From Pseudomonadota bacterium (GTDB lineage: Bacteria; Pseudomonadota; Alphaproteobacteria; Acetobacterales; Acetobacteraceae), in contig JAKBAD010000001.1 in the NCBI GenBank assembly GCA_021809435.1, forward strand, positions 248,001 through 312,000: a DNA stretch of 64,000 bases, in the 5' to 3' direction. This document shows positions 54,353 to 62,289 of the stretch, piece by piece. The notes under the pieces were generated by a model, which saw nothing but the letters and a program-made list of their open reading frames with translations, did not search any database and had not been told where the DNA came from. Every line of letters starts with the position of its first letter. The stretch's first letter is position 1. The translations under genes were made by a program, and so were the position numbers.

Positions 54353-54994
54353 ATGGAGATTATTCGCGACCATATGCTCATAGACCCAGCCCTGTGCGCC
54401 GAAATTATCGCGCGTGCGGTGGCTGGGGGGTTTGGCGACAATCCTTCGGCCGCCACGCATGAGTTGGGGCTGGTGCGGTTGCCCGATGGCAGCGCGCGCC
54501 GCGCCTGGGCTGTGCATGCCGCCGATGCCGTGGTGCTCGATGAGCGGGGGCAGGTGGCGCTGATCACCCGGTTGCATAATCCCGGCCGGGGCAAGCGGGC
54601 GCTGCCGGGCGGGCTGCTCGATGAGCTGCCCGGTGGCGAGGTGGAGCGCGGCGAGGATGCCGCCCGGCGTGAGGCTGTGGAGGAGGTGGGGTTTCCGCCC
54701 CAGCTGCTGGCGCGCGCGCGGGCCGTGCCGCTTGGCCCCCGGCTGTTTGAGCGGCCCTTTGATGTGCGCGCGGCTTATAATGATTTTCCGGGCCGGCCGA
54801 TCCGGCGGGGGGAGTTTTTCACCGTCTCGACCCAGGGGTTTTGCCTGCGCGTGCCGGGCGATTTGCGCGATTTGGCGCTGATGGCGGGCGATGACGCGAC
54901 GAATGTGCATGTGTGCGCGGTGGCGGCGCTGACCCCGGACGCGTTCGCGGTGCCGGATCATTTGACCATGATCCGCAGGGCGCTGGAGGTGTGA
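54353..54994 (+). CDS. Nudix hydrolase (ADP-ribose pyrophosphatase-like)
   Basis: About 213 residues. The Nudix box is clear: GGEVERGEDAARREAVEEVGF, with Gly, two Glu and REAVEEVGF in register. AVVLDERGQVALITR precedes it. Substrate cannot be fixed; the HNPGRGKRALPGG loop suggests a nucleoside diphosphate derivative. An upstream GTG at 54293 would add 20 residues; ATG 54353 is my choice, with weak ribosome-site support either way. Confidence 0.83.
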   Translation: MEIIRDHMLIDPALCAEIIARAVAGGFGDNPSAATHELGLVRLPDGSARRAWAVHAADAVVLDERGQVALITRLHNPGRGKRALPGGLLDELPGGEVERGEDAARREAVEEVGFPPQLLARARAVPLGPRLFERPFDVRAAYNDFPGRPIRRGEFFTVSTQGFCLRVPGDLRDLALMAGDDATNVHVCAVAALTPDAFAVPDHLTMIRRALEV

Positions 54995-54995
54995 G

Positions 54996-55697
54996 ATGTG
55001 CACGGTGGTGATTGGGGTGATGGATGGGGTGGTCGAGATTGCCGCCAACCGCGACGAGATGACGAGCCGCCCCTGGCAGCCGCCGGGGCGCTATTGGCCG
55101 GGGATTATTGGCGGGCGCGATGAGGTGGCGGGCGGTACCTGGGCGGCGCTCAACCGCTTTGGAGTGTTTGCCAGTGTGCTCAACCGCGAAGGCACGCTGG
55201 GGCCCGAGCCCGGCAAGCGCTCGCGCGGGGAGTTGCCGCTGCTGGCGCTTGCCCATGATAGCGCGGAGGCCGCCACGGCCGCGATTGCCGCGCTGGAGGC
55301 CGCGGATTACCGCCCTTTCAACATGGTGATTGCCGATGGCGCGGGGGCGTTTTTTCTTCGTGGGCTGGGGCAGGGGCGACCGCAGGCGGCGCGGCTGCAT
55401 GCGGGGGTGCATATGGTGACCGCCGGCGAGCTGGATGATGTGGGGATGGAGCGGATCGGCCGGCATTTGCCGCGTTTTCGGGCCGAGAGCCCGGCCGGAT
55501 GGGCGGCGCTGCTGGCCGATAGGGGCGGCATGCGGGCCGGGCAGATCAACATCGTGCCCACGCAAAATGCCGGGTTTGGCACGGTTTCGGCAGTGCGGGT
55601 GACGCTGGGCGCGGCGGGCGCCAGGTTTTTGTTTGCCGCCGGGGCGCCGCACCAGGCGCCCTTCGTGCCCGTGGATCTGGCGTGGGATGACGTATAA
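54996..55697 (+). CDS. NRDE family protein (TANGO2-like)
   Basis: 233 residues beginning MCTVV with Cys2 positioned as an N-terminal nucleophile, then AANRDEMTSRPWQPPG, the name-giving NRDE motif, and GGTWAALNRFGVFASVLNR. Members resemble Ntn hydrolases; the eukaryotic TANGO2 relates to heme and lipid metabolism, while the bacterial role is unclear. It begins one base after the Nudix stop, so the two are co-translated. Confidence 0.87.
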   Translation: MCTVVIGVMDGVVEIAANRDEMTSRPWQPPGRYWPGIIGGRDEVAGGTWAALNRFGVFASVLNREGTLGPEPGKRSRGELPLLALAHDSAEAATAAIAALEAADYRPFNMVIADGAGAFFLRGLGQGRPQAARLHAGVHMVTAGELDDVGMERIGRHLPRFRAESPAGWAALLADRGGMRAGQINIVPTQNAGFGTVSAVRVTLGAAGARFLFAAGAPHQAPFVPVDLAWDDV

Positions 55698-55703
55698 AAA
55701 ACT

Positions 55704-55731
55704 TTGAAGATCAGCCGCTGGTAAGTATAGA
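55704..55731 (+). promoter_or_regulatory. Predicted ftsK promoter (leaderless)
   Basis: TTGAAG at 55704-55709, a 16-base spacer, and TATAGA at 55726-55731. The -10 box ends seven bases before the ftsK ATG, so transcription should begin at or within a base or two of the start codon. No Shine-Dalgarno is present, consistent with a leaderless mRNA. Confidence 0.5.
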
Positions 55732-55738
55732 TTCGCCC

Positions 55739-58171
55739 ATGGCGGTCGATTCAGCTTCACGGCAATTCATATCATCTTCGATGCGCGCGCAGCTGCGCCG
55801 GCGGGTTTTCGAGCTGGCCGGGCTAAGCTTGGCGCTGCTGGCGCTGACCTTGTTGTTGGCACTGGCGAGCTATCATCCCGCCGATCCCTCTTTCGATACC
55901 GCGACCGATGCGCATGTCGCCAATCTGGTTGGCGCGCCGGGGGCGGGGGCGGCCGATTTGCTGCTGCAGGGGTTTGGCGTTGCCGGGTTCATGCCCGCCA
56001 TGCTGCTGTTGGCCTGGGCTTACCGGTTGAGCGCGCGGGGCGGCGTGCCGCGCCTGAAGCTGCGCCTGACGATGGGGGTGCTGGCCATGCCGCTGACCGC
56101 CGGGGCGCTTAGCCTGGGTTGCGCGCTGATTCCGGGTGACGCCCTGAATTGGCCGGTGCCGGCCGGGCCGGGGGGGGCCACGGGGCTGTTGCTGAGTGGG
56201 GTGCTGAGGCTTGGCGGTTTGGGCGCGGCGGCGCATGCCAGCGCCATGGTGGTGCTGGTGTTGACGCTGCTGCTGGCGCTGGGGGCGTTTGCCTTCGCGC
56301 TGGGGATTTCACCCGGCGAGTGGCGCGCGGGTGGCGCGCGGGCGGCGCGGGCGGCCGCGGCTTCCATGGAGGGTTCGAAGCGCGGGGCGGAGGCGGTGTC
56401 TTCTTGGTTGACCATGTTGCAGCCGCATCTGGAACAGCCAACGCCCCGCCCGGCCAGGGCCGAGCCGCGCATGGGGGCGCGGGATGATGCCTGGGTGCCC
56501 AGGCCGGAGCCGCAAGATGACGAGGATGAGCTGCCTTTTCTCGCTGGAGCGGCGGCATTGCCGGGCGGGGCTGTGCGCCCGGCGGTGAAGCCGGTGGCCG
56601 CGCCCAAGCCGGCCTTGCGCCAGGAGCGCCTGCCGCTGCCCGAAATGGGCTGGACGGCGCCGGCGCTCGACCTGCTCAAGCCCGCGCCGCCGCGGCTGGA
56701 GGGGCTGCATTCGGAGGAGGCGTTGCAAAACAATGCCCGGCTGCTCGAGACCGTGCTGCAGGATTACGGCGTGCAGGGCAAAATCGTCGAGATAAGGCCC
56801 GGCCCGGTGGTGACGCTCTACGAGCTGGAGCCGGCGCCCGGCATACGCTCGGCGCGCGTGGTGGGGCTGGCCGAGGATATTGCCCGCTCGCTCTCGGTGG
56901 TGGCGGTGCGAATCGCGGTGGTGGCGGGGCGCAATGTGATTGGCATCGAGGTGCCCAACGCCAAGCGCGAGATGGTGTATCTCTCGGAGTTGCTGGGCTC
57001 GGCCATGTGGGAGACCCAGCATGGCGCGCTCTCGCTGGCTTTGGGTAAGGATATTTCTGGCGCGCCGGTGATTGCCGATCTGGCCCGCATGCCGCATTTG
57101 CTGATTGCGGGCACCACGGGCTCGGGCAAGTCGGTGGGCGTGAACGCCATGATTTTGAGCCTGCTCTATAAGCTTTCGCCCGAGCAGTGCCGGCTGATTT
57201 TGATTGATCCGAAGATTCTCGAACTCTCGGTCTATGATGGCATTCCGCATTTGCTGACCCCGGTGGTGACCGAGCCGCCCAAGGCGGTGGCCGCGCTGAA
57301 ATGGGTGGTGCGCGAGATGGACCGGCGCTACCGGGCGATGAGCCAGCTGAGCGTGCGTAATATCGCGGGCTATAACGACCGGGTGAATGAGGCGCGCGCG
57401 CGCGGTGAGGTGGTGACCCGGCGTGTGCAGACCGGGTTCGACTCAGAGACCGGCAAGCCGACGTTTGAGGACCAGCCGCTGGCGCTGGAGCCGCTGCCCT
57501 TTATTGTGGTGGTCATCGACGAAATGGCCGATCTGATGATCGTGGCGGGCAAGGAGATTGAGATTTGCGTGCAGCGCCTGGCGCAAAAGGCGCGCGCGGC
57601 CGGTATTCATGTGATCACCGCCACGCAGAGACCCTCGGTTGATGTCATCACCGGCACCATCAAGGCGAACTTTCCGACTCGCATCTCGTTCCAGGTGATT
57701 TCGAAATTCGACAGCCGCACGATTCTGGGCGAACAGGGGGCGGAGCAGCTGCTGGGCCAGGGTGATCTGCTTTATATGCAGGGCGGCGGGCGCATTACGC
57801 GCGTGCATGGGCCGTTTGTCTCGGATGCCGAGGTGGAGGCGGTGGTTGAGTATCTGCGTGAGCAGGGCGAGCCTAATTACCTCGATGAGGTGACCGAGCA
57901 TGTGGATGAGGATGGCGGCGGCGGGCCGGCTGGGGCGGCGGGCGCTGTGGGGGGGAATACCACCTCGGAAGGCGCGCTCTATGACCAGGCGGTGGCGATT
58001 GTGGCGCGCGACCGCAAGGCCAGCACCTCGTACCTCCAGCGTTGTTTGACCATTGGCTATAACCGCGCCGCCAAGCTGATTGAACAGATGGAGAAGGACG
58101 GAATCGTCAGCCCCGCCAACCATGTGGGCAAACGCGAGGTGCTGGTGCGGGCCGAGCGCGATGAGGAGTGA
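55739..58171 (+). CDS. ftsK: DNA translocase FtsK
   Basis: Septal DNA pump that clears chromosome ends and activates XerCD at dif. 810 residues: four or five N-terminal membrane helices (about 25-200), a Pro/Ala/charged linker (about 205-310), the alpha/beta motor with Walker A IAGTTGSGKSVGVNAM, Walker B VVVIDEMADLM and TATQRPSVDVITG, and a C-terminal gamma winged helix (LYDQAVAIVARDRKASTSYL..NRAAKLIEQME) for KOPS reading. The linker is short compared with E. coli. No ribosome site upstream of the ATG; an alternative ATG lies 14 codons in. Confidence 0.96.
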   Translation: MAVDSASRQFISSSMRAQLRRRVFELAGLSLALLALTLLLALASYHPADPSFDTATDAHVANLVGAPGAGAADLLLQGFGVAGFMPAMLLLAWAYRLSARGGVPRLKLRLTMGVLAMPLTAGALSLGCALIPGDALNWPVPAGPGGATGLLLSGVLRLGGLGAAAHASAMVVLVLTLLLALGAFAFALGISPGEWRAGGARAARAAAASMEGSKRGAEAVSSWLTMLQPHLEQPTPRPARAEPRMGARDDAWVPRPEPQDDEDELPFLAGAAALPGGAVRPAVKPVAAPKPALRQERLPLPEMGWTAPALDLLKPAPPRLEGLHSEEALQNNARLLETVLQDYGVQGKIVEIRPGPVVTLYELEPAPGIRSARVVGLAEDIARSLSVVAVRIAVVAGRNVIGIEVPNAKREMVYLSELLGSAMWETQHGALSLALGKDISGAPVIADLARMPHLLIAGTTGSGKSVGVNAMILSLLYKLSPEQCRLILIDPKILELSVYDGIPHLLTPVVTEPPKAVAALKWVVREMDRRYRAMSQLSVRNIAGYNDRVNEARARGEVVTRRVQTGFDSETGKPTFEDQPLALEPLPFIVVVIDEMADLMIVAGKEIEICVQRLAQKARAAGIHVITATQRPSVDVITGTIKANFPTRISFQVISKFDSRTILGEQGAEQLLGQGDLLYMQGGGRITRVHGPFVSDAEVEAVVEYLREQGEPNYLDEVTEHVDEDGGGGPAGAAGAVGGNTTSEGALYDQAVAIVARDRKASTSYLQRCLTIGYNRAAKLIEQMEKDGIVSPANHVGKREVLVRAERDEE

Positions 58172-58268
58172 TCCCCCAGATGGGGGGGGTGTTGCAAAAT
58201 AGTGCACACGGCCGGCGTTATAGTGCAGATTCCGGATTTTTGGTTAAATTGTTATATTTCAAATAGAT

Positions 58269-58300
58269 AAGGCGTTCAGCGGGGGCTGAACGCCTTTTGG
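58269..58300. terminator. Hairpin between ftsK and the GST gene
   Basis: A perfect 11-bp inverted repeat, AAGGCGTTCAG and its complement with a 6-base CGGGGG loop, between convergent genes. Only short T-runs follow on either strand (CCTTTTGG; CCTTATCTATTT), so efficiency is uncertain, but the position fits a shared terminator. Confidence 0.65.
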
Positions 58301-58321
58301 GTGCCAAAAGGGCGATGTTTC

Positions 58322-58984
58322 TTAAAAATCAAGATCGAGTTCGATGATTTCCTGCGGCTCGGTCTTGGCGTCGGTGATCCAGGCCTTCATTGGCGCCCAG
58401 GAGAGGATGGTGTCGCAATATTCCTGGCATTGCGGTCCGACATTCACGTCGTAGGACAAAAAGCGCGTGACCACTGGGGCGTACATGCAGTCGGCGATGG
58501 TGGGGGTGGCGCCGAACAGGAAGGGGCCTTTCCAGATATTCAGGCAGTCACGCCAGATGGCCGAGATGTGGTCGATATCGGCCTGCGCGGATGACCAAAC
58601 TGTGAAGCCTGGCTTACGAAAACGCAAATTCATGGGTAGCGATGAGCGCAGCGCCGCGAAGCCGGAATGCATTTCGCCAGAGATCGAGCGGCACCGCGCG
58701 CGGGCATGAGGCTCGGCCGGCAGCATGCCGGCTTCGGGGAAGGTTTCGTTCAGATATTCGGCGATGGCGATGGTGTCCCATACGCTGATATCGCCGTGAA
58801 TCAGGCAGGGTACCAGGATTGACGAGGTGCGCATGAGCAGTTCTTCACGGGCGCGGGGATCGTCGGGGGAGACGCGCTCTTCTCTGAAAGTCAGCCCCGA
58901 AAGTTTCGCCAGAAGAAAACCGCGCAGTGACCAAGATGAATAGTTCTTGCTGCTGATGAGGAGGGTCGCCTCGGTCATGTTCAC
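58322..58984 (-). CDS. Glutathione S-transferase family protein
   Basis: 220 residues. The thioredoxin-fold N-terminus (LLISSKNYSSWSLRGFLLAKLSGL) has a Ser-rich start of the Zeta/stringent-starvation-like type with catalytic Ser, and SVWDTIAIAEYLNETFPEAGMLP binds the glutathione backbone. A helical C-terminal domain follows (FLFGATPTIADCMYAPVVTRFL). Substrate unknown. It is divergent from phaZ. Confidence 0.9.
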   Translation of the reverse strand: MNMTEATLLISSKNYSSWSLRGFLLAKLSGLTFREERVSPDDPRAREELLMRTSSILVPCLIHGDISVWDTIAIAEYLNETFPEAGMLPAEPHARARCRSISGEMHSGFAALRSSLPMNLRFRKPGFTVWSSAQADIDHISAIWRDCLNIWKGPFLFGATPTIADCMYAPVVTRFLSYDVNVGPQCQEYCDTILSWAPMKAWITDAKTEPQEIIELDLDF

Positions 58985-59094
58985 CCTTTCCTTGTTCTAC
59001 GGACGGAATCGTGATTAACAAAGCCGACTCGCCCGCACAATGGTAGAAATGCCGGTTCGCAACGAGTTCACGCTTTGGGGGTTTAGGTAGACGA

Positions 59095-60312
59095 ATGATT
59101 TACCAGTTCTATCAGGCGCAGTCCGATCTTGTGGACCCGTGGCGCAAGGTGGCACGTCATTCGAGCCGGGTTTTGCGCAGTCTTGCCCCGCGCACGCCTT
59201 ATGGGATTTTTTTGCGCCATTTCACCGCCGCGCTCGATGTGTTTGCCCACGCCGGCACAACCCATGCGCGCCCGGCCTATGGCATAAAGAGCGTGACGCT
59301 GGGCAATGACAGGGTGAAAATTATTGAGGAGGTGGTGTATGCCACCCCCTTTGCCGATTTGCTGCATTTTAAGAAAGACAGCGACCGCGCCCAACCCAAA
59401 GTGCTGGTGGTGGCACCGCTTTCGGGCCATTTTGCCACGCTTTTGCGCAATACCATCGAGACGCTGCTGCAAGACCACGACGTGTATGTGACCGACTGGC
59501 ACAATGCCCGCGATATTCCGACTGAAGCCGGACGATTCGGGTTTGATGAATATGTTGAGCATGTGATTACGTTTTTGGAGCAGCTGGGGCCGCGCGCACA
59601 TGTGGTGGGCGTTTGCCAGCCGACGGTCGCCGTGCTGGCGGCGGTTTCGGTGATGTCGGAGGATGATAATCCGGCGACGCCGCGCTCGATGACGCTGATG
59701 GCCGGGCCGATTGATACAAGGCGCAACCCGACCAAGGTCAATTTGCTGGCCAAGAGCAAGTCGATGCACTGGTTCGAGGATAAGATGATCGGTGTGGTGC
59801 CGTGGCGGTTCAGGGGCGCGGGGCGGCGGGTTTATCCTGGCTTCATGCAGCTCACGGCGTTTATGTCGATGAATCTCGACAAGCATATTGGCGCGCATGT
59901 CCGTCAATTCCGTTCACTCGCCACCGAGGATCTGGAGTCGGCGAACACTCACCGGACCTTCTATGATGAATATCTGGCGGTGATGGATTTGCCCGCGGAG
60001 TTTTATCTCGAGACGGTCGAGCGCATTTTCATGCGCCATGAGCTGGCCATTGGTGAATTGCAGTATAAGGGCCGGCGGGTGAAACCCTCGGCGATCAAGC
60101 GCACCTTCCTGTTTACGGTCGAGGGGGAGCGCGACGATATTTGCGGGCTTGGCCAGACGGCGGCGGCGCTCGATCTGTGCTCGAATTTGCGCCCGATGCT
60201 CAAACGCCACCATGTGCAGACCGGTGTTGGGCATTATGGGGTGTTTTCGGGTAAGCGCTGGCAGACTGAAATCTATCCGCTGGTGCGCGAGGTTATTCAG
60301 TTCTCGGCGTAG
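59095..60312 (+). CDS. phaZ: Intracellular polyhydroxyalkanoate depolymerase
   Basis: Mobilises stored PHB granules. 405 residues; the catalytic nucleophile is Cys174 in VGVCQPTVAVLA, the Cys version of the lipase box found in intracellular PhaZ. HDVYVTDWHNARDIP, QLTAFMSMNLDKHI and the C-terminal TGVGHYGVFSGKRW with the catalytic His are typical. It shows that the organism stores PHA; no phaC is in this window. Confidence 0.94.
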   Translation: MIYQFYQAQSDLVDPWRKVARHSSRVLRSLAPRTPYGIFLRHFTAALDVFAHAGTTHARPAYGIKSVTLGNDRVKIIEEVVYATPFADLLHFKKDSDRAQPKVLVVAPLSGHFATLLRNTIETLLQDHDVYVTDWHNARDIPTEAGRFGFDEYVEHVITFLEQLGPRAHVVGVCQPTVAVLAAVSVMSEDDNPATPRSMTLMAGPIDTRRNPTKVNLLAKSKSMHWFEDKMIGVVPWRFRGAGRRVYPGFMQLTAFMSMNLDKHIGAHVRQFRSLATEDLESANTHRTFYDEYLAVMDLPAEFYLETVERIFMRHELAIGELQYKGRRVKPSAIKRTFLFTVEGERDDICGLGQTAAALDLCSNLRPMLKRHHVQTGVGHYGVFSGKRWQTEIYPLVREVIQFSA

Positions 60313-60368
60313 GAAATCAATAGGCTTTCGTGATGATTGCGCCATGCAGACGCCGCGCCTTGCCGGGG

Positions 60369-61025
60369 TTATGATACCGGCATTTCGGGGAAGGCGAGTT
60401 CGTGGCGCGAGCGCCATTCGGGCGTGACATAGTTGACGATGAGCGAGCGGCGCACGCCGGTGATCTGGCGCTTTTTGAAGCCGTGCCAGGTGTTGGCGCC
60501 GGGGATGAAGATGAGGCCGTGATTGCGCCCGCTGGGGGCAGTGCCGACGAATTCGGTGGCGGAGGCATAGATATCGGTGCCCCATGGCTCGCCGGGTGGC
60601 GGGTCGGCCAGATAGATCAACATGGTGAAATATTTGGCGCCGATGTCGGTGTGGGGTTCGAGCCAGAAGCCGTTGGTATCGAGGCAATATTCGATGCGCA
60701 GCGAGCTGCCCGCCAGAGCGACCCCGCAGGTTTGCGCGAGCGCGGAGATGATTTCCGGGCTTTGCAGGGTTTCGGCCAGATCACGGCAGACGGGGTATTG
60801 CGCTTGCTCGGTTTGCCCGAAAAACCAGCGGGTGGAGTTGTGTGTCTCGCGCCGGCCCTGTGTGTCGGAGATGGCTGGCGCGGCCACGGGCAGGGCGACG
60901 ATGTCATCGACCATTTGGCTGGGCAGCATGTTTTCGAGCAGCCAGTGGCGGTAGGGCGCGGTGTTGAGCCGGGCCGCACTTAGCGCGCTTAGGAAGTGCC
61001 GGGCGGTCGGCGCGGGTTCACGCAT
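60369..61025 (-). CDS. 2OG-Fe(II) oxygenase family protein, gene 2
   Basis: 218 residues with a double-stranded beta-helix core. The iron facial triad is EPHTDIGAK (HxD) and the distal His in GANTWHGFKKR; the 2-oxoglutarate-binding Arg is probably in GVRRSLIVNYV. It overlaps the preceding oxygenase gene by eight bases and shares with it the order HTD, AK, YL or YF, WHG or FHG, GVRR, so the two are old paralogues. Substrate unknown; a surface glycan, peptide or small metabolite are all possible. Confidence 0.82.
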   Translation of the reverse strand: MREPAPTARHFLSALSAARLNTAPYRHWLLENMLPSQMVDDIVALPVAAPAISDTQGRRETHNSTRWFFGQTEQAQYPVCRDLAETLQSPEIISALAQTCGVALAGSSLRIEYCLDTNGFWLEPHTDIGAKYFTMLIYLADPPPGEPWGTDIYASATEFVGTAPSGRNHGLIFIPGANTWHGFKKRQITGVRRSLIVNYVTPEWRSRHELAFPEMPVS

Positions 61026-61638
61026 AATTGAGCATTTTCTTGGTCTGGGCCGAGAGCTTGTGGCGCATCAATTCGCGTTGGGCGGCCAGGCCCGAGGTCA
61101 TCCAGTTGATCATGACGTAGCGGCGCACGCCGATATAGGGTTCATGGCCGTGGAAGGATTTATCGGAACGTTTGAAGGCGACCAGCGTGCCGAGATTGGG
61201 GGGCACTTCGGCGATGATGTCGTTCAGATTGTCTGAGCCGAGCAGGCGCAGGCGGCCGCCTTCGGCTTCCCAGCCATCGTTGAAATAGAGCAGGGCGGTG
61301 ATCAGCTTGGCTTCCGAATCGGTGTGGATGCGGCCGTCTTTTTCCTGGCAGCGGCCGCGAAGCGTGACCATGGTCGGGCGGTTGGTGAGATCGACGCCGA
61401 ATTTCTCGGAAAAGGCGGCGGTTACGCGCGGGCTGGTCAGCTCGCGGATCAGCTCCTGGAATTTGGGGCCGGGGCTGGTTGCTTCGACCGGGTAGAGGCC
61501 GGGATGGGCGATCTCGGGAAAGTCGCGGCGGATGGCTTGCGCCTCGTCGGTGTTCAGAAAATCCGGGCAGAGGCTGTATTGGAACGGCTCCGTGGCCAGG
61601 GGGGCGGCCCGGAACGCTTCAAGATTGATGAGCGCCAT
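61018..61638 (-). CDS. 2OG-Fe(II) oxygenase family protein, gene 1
   Basis: 206 residues from ATG 61638 (a GTG five codons upstream is the alternative). HxD iron motif in GRIHTDSEAKLITALLYFND, GGRLRLLGS strand, distal His in SDKSFHGHEPY and Arg in IGVRRYVMINW. It is upstream in the same minus-strand pair as the second oxygenase, which begins inside its last codons. Confidence 0.82.
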   Translation of the reverse strand: MALINLEAFRAAPLATEPFQYSLCPDFLNTDEAQAIRRDFPEIAHPGLYPVEATSPGPKFQELIRELTSPRVTAAFSEKFGVDLTNRPTMVTLRGRCQEKDGRIHTDSEAKLITALLYFNDGWEAEGGRLRLLGSDNLNDIIAEVPPNLGTLVAFKRSDKSFHGHEPYIGVRRYVMINWMTSGLAAQRELMRHKLSAQTKKMLNYA

Positions 61639-61698
61639 GTTGTGATTACCCACGCAAATATTGGGTTGCGTTAGCCAAATGGCCTTTAGGAGGCATTG

Positions 61699-61770
61699 AT
61701 GTGGATCAAGCCGGGGCTTAGCGGGCCGTTAACCAGATGCGGGCAAATTAGCGGGGCCATTTTGTTTTGA
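61699..61770 (+). CDS. Candidate 23-residue leader peptide upstream of the PilZ gene
   Basis: A perfect AGGAGG lies five bases before ATG 61699, which opens a short frame (MWIKPGLSGPL..) ending TGA at 61768-61770, 12 bases before the PilZ ATG. The PilZ gene has no ribosome site of its own, so this small frame could drive its translation by reinitiation. The peptide has no recognisable family. Confidence 0.3.
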   Translation: MWIKPGLSGPLTRCGQISGAILF

Positions 61771-61782
61771 AAGACTGACCCG

Positions 61783-62289
61783 ATGCTGCAAGGCTCAACA
61801 AACGGCGCGGCCGAGATGGCGGACGCCAATACGTCCCGGCAATCTTACTTGATCGAGCGGCGCGTCAGCCAGCGCATGCCGGTGATCAAAAGCGCCAAGA
61901 TCGCCGTGGGGCCGGCGCTCAGCCAGGGCTGTTTCAACTGTCTGGTGCTCGATGAATCAAAGACCGGCGCGCTGGTTGATCTGGGCGCGCTGGTGGTGCT
62001 GCCCGATGAGGTGACGCTGCACATGACAGGCGGCACCACCTATCGCGCCCGCACGCGCTGGACGGTGGGCAGCAAGGCGGGGCTGGAGTTTATTGGCCAG
62101 CAGGTGGTGGCACAGGAGACGTTGGACGCCATGCAGCGCCTGGGCCGGATGCTTTATACCCAAGGGCTGCCCGCCACCATGGCCGCCCTGCGCGCCGAGG
62201 GGTTTTTTGGCAATGCCGAGTTGCGCAAAACCGCCGAAGCCGCCGAAGCCGCGTTTTACCAGTTGGAAACCGCGCTTAATTTGAATTGA
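61783..62289 (+). CDS. PilZ domain protein (c-di-GMP receptor candidate)
   Basis: 168 residues. The c-di-GMP-binding elements are present: RRVSQR (RxxxR, about 26-31) and LDESKTG (D/NxSxxG, about 56-62), followed by barrel strands GALVDLGALVVLPDEVTLHM and YRARTRWTVGSKAGLEFIG. The C-terminal third is helical and Ala-rich. It pairs conceptually with the degenerate GGDEF protein 42 kb away but is not linked to it. Convergent with the next gene, with a 14-bp overlap. Confidence 0.87.
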   Translation: MLQGSTNGAAEMADANTSRQSYLIERRVSQRMPVIKSAKIAVGPALSQGCFNCLVLDESKTGALVDLGALVVLPDEVTLHMTGGTTYRARTRWTVGSKAGLEFIGQQVVAQETLDAMQRLGRMLYTQGLPATMAALRAEGFFGNAELRKTAEAAEAAFYQLETALNLN

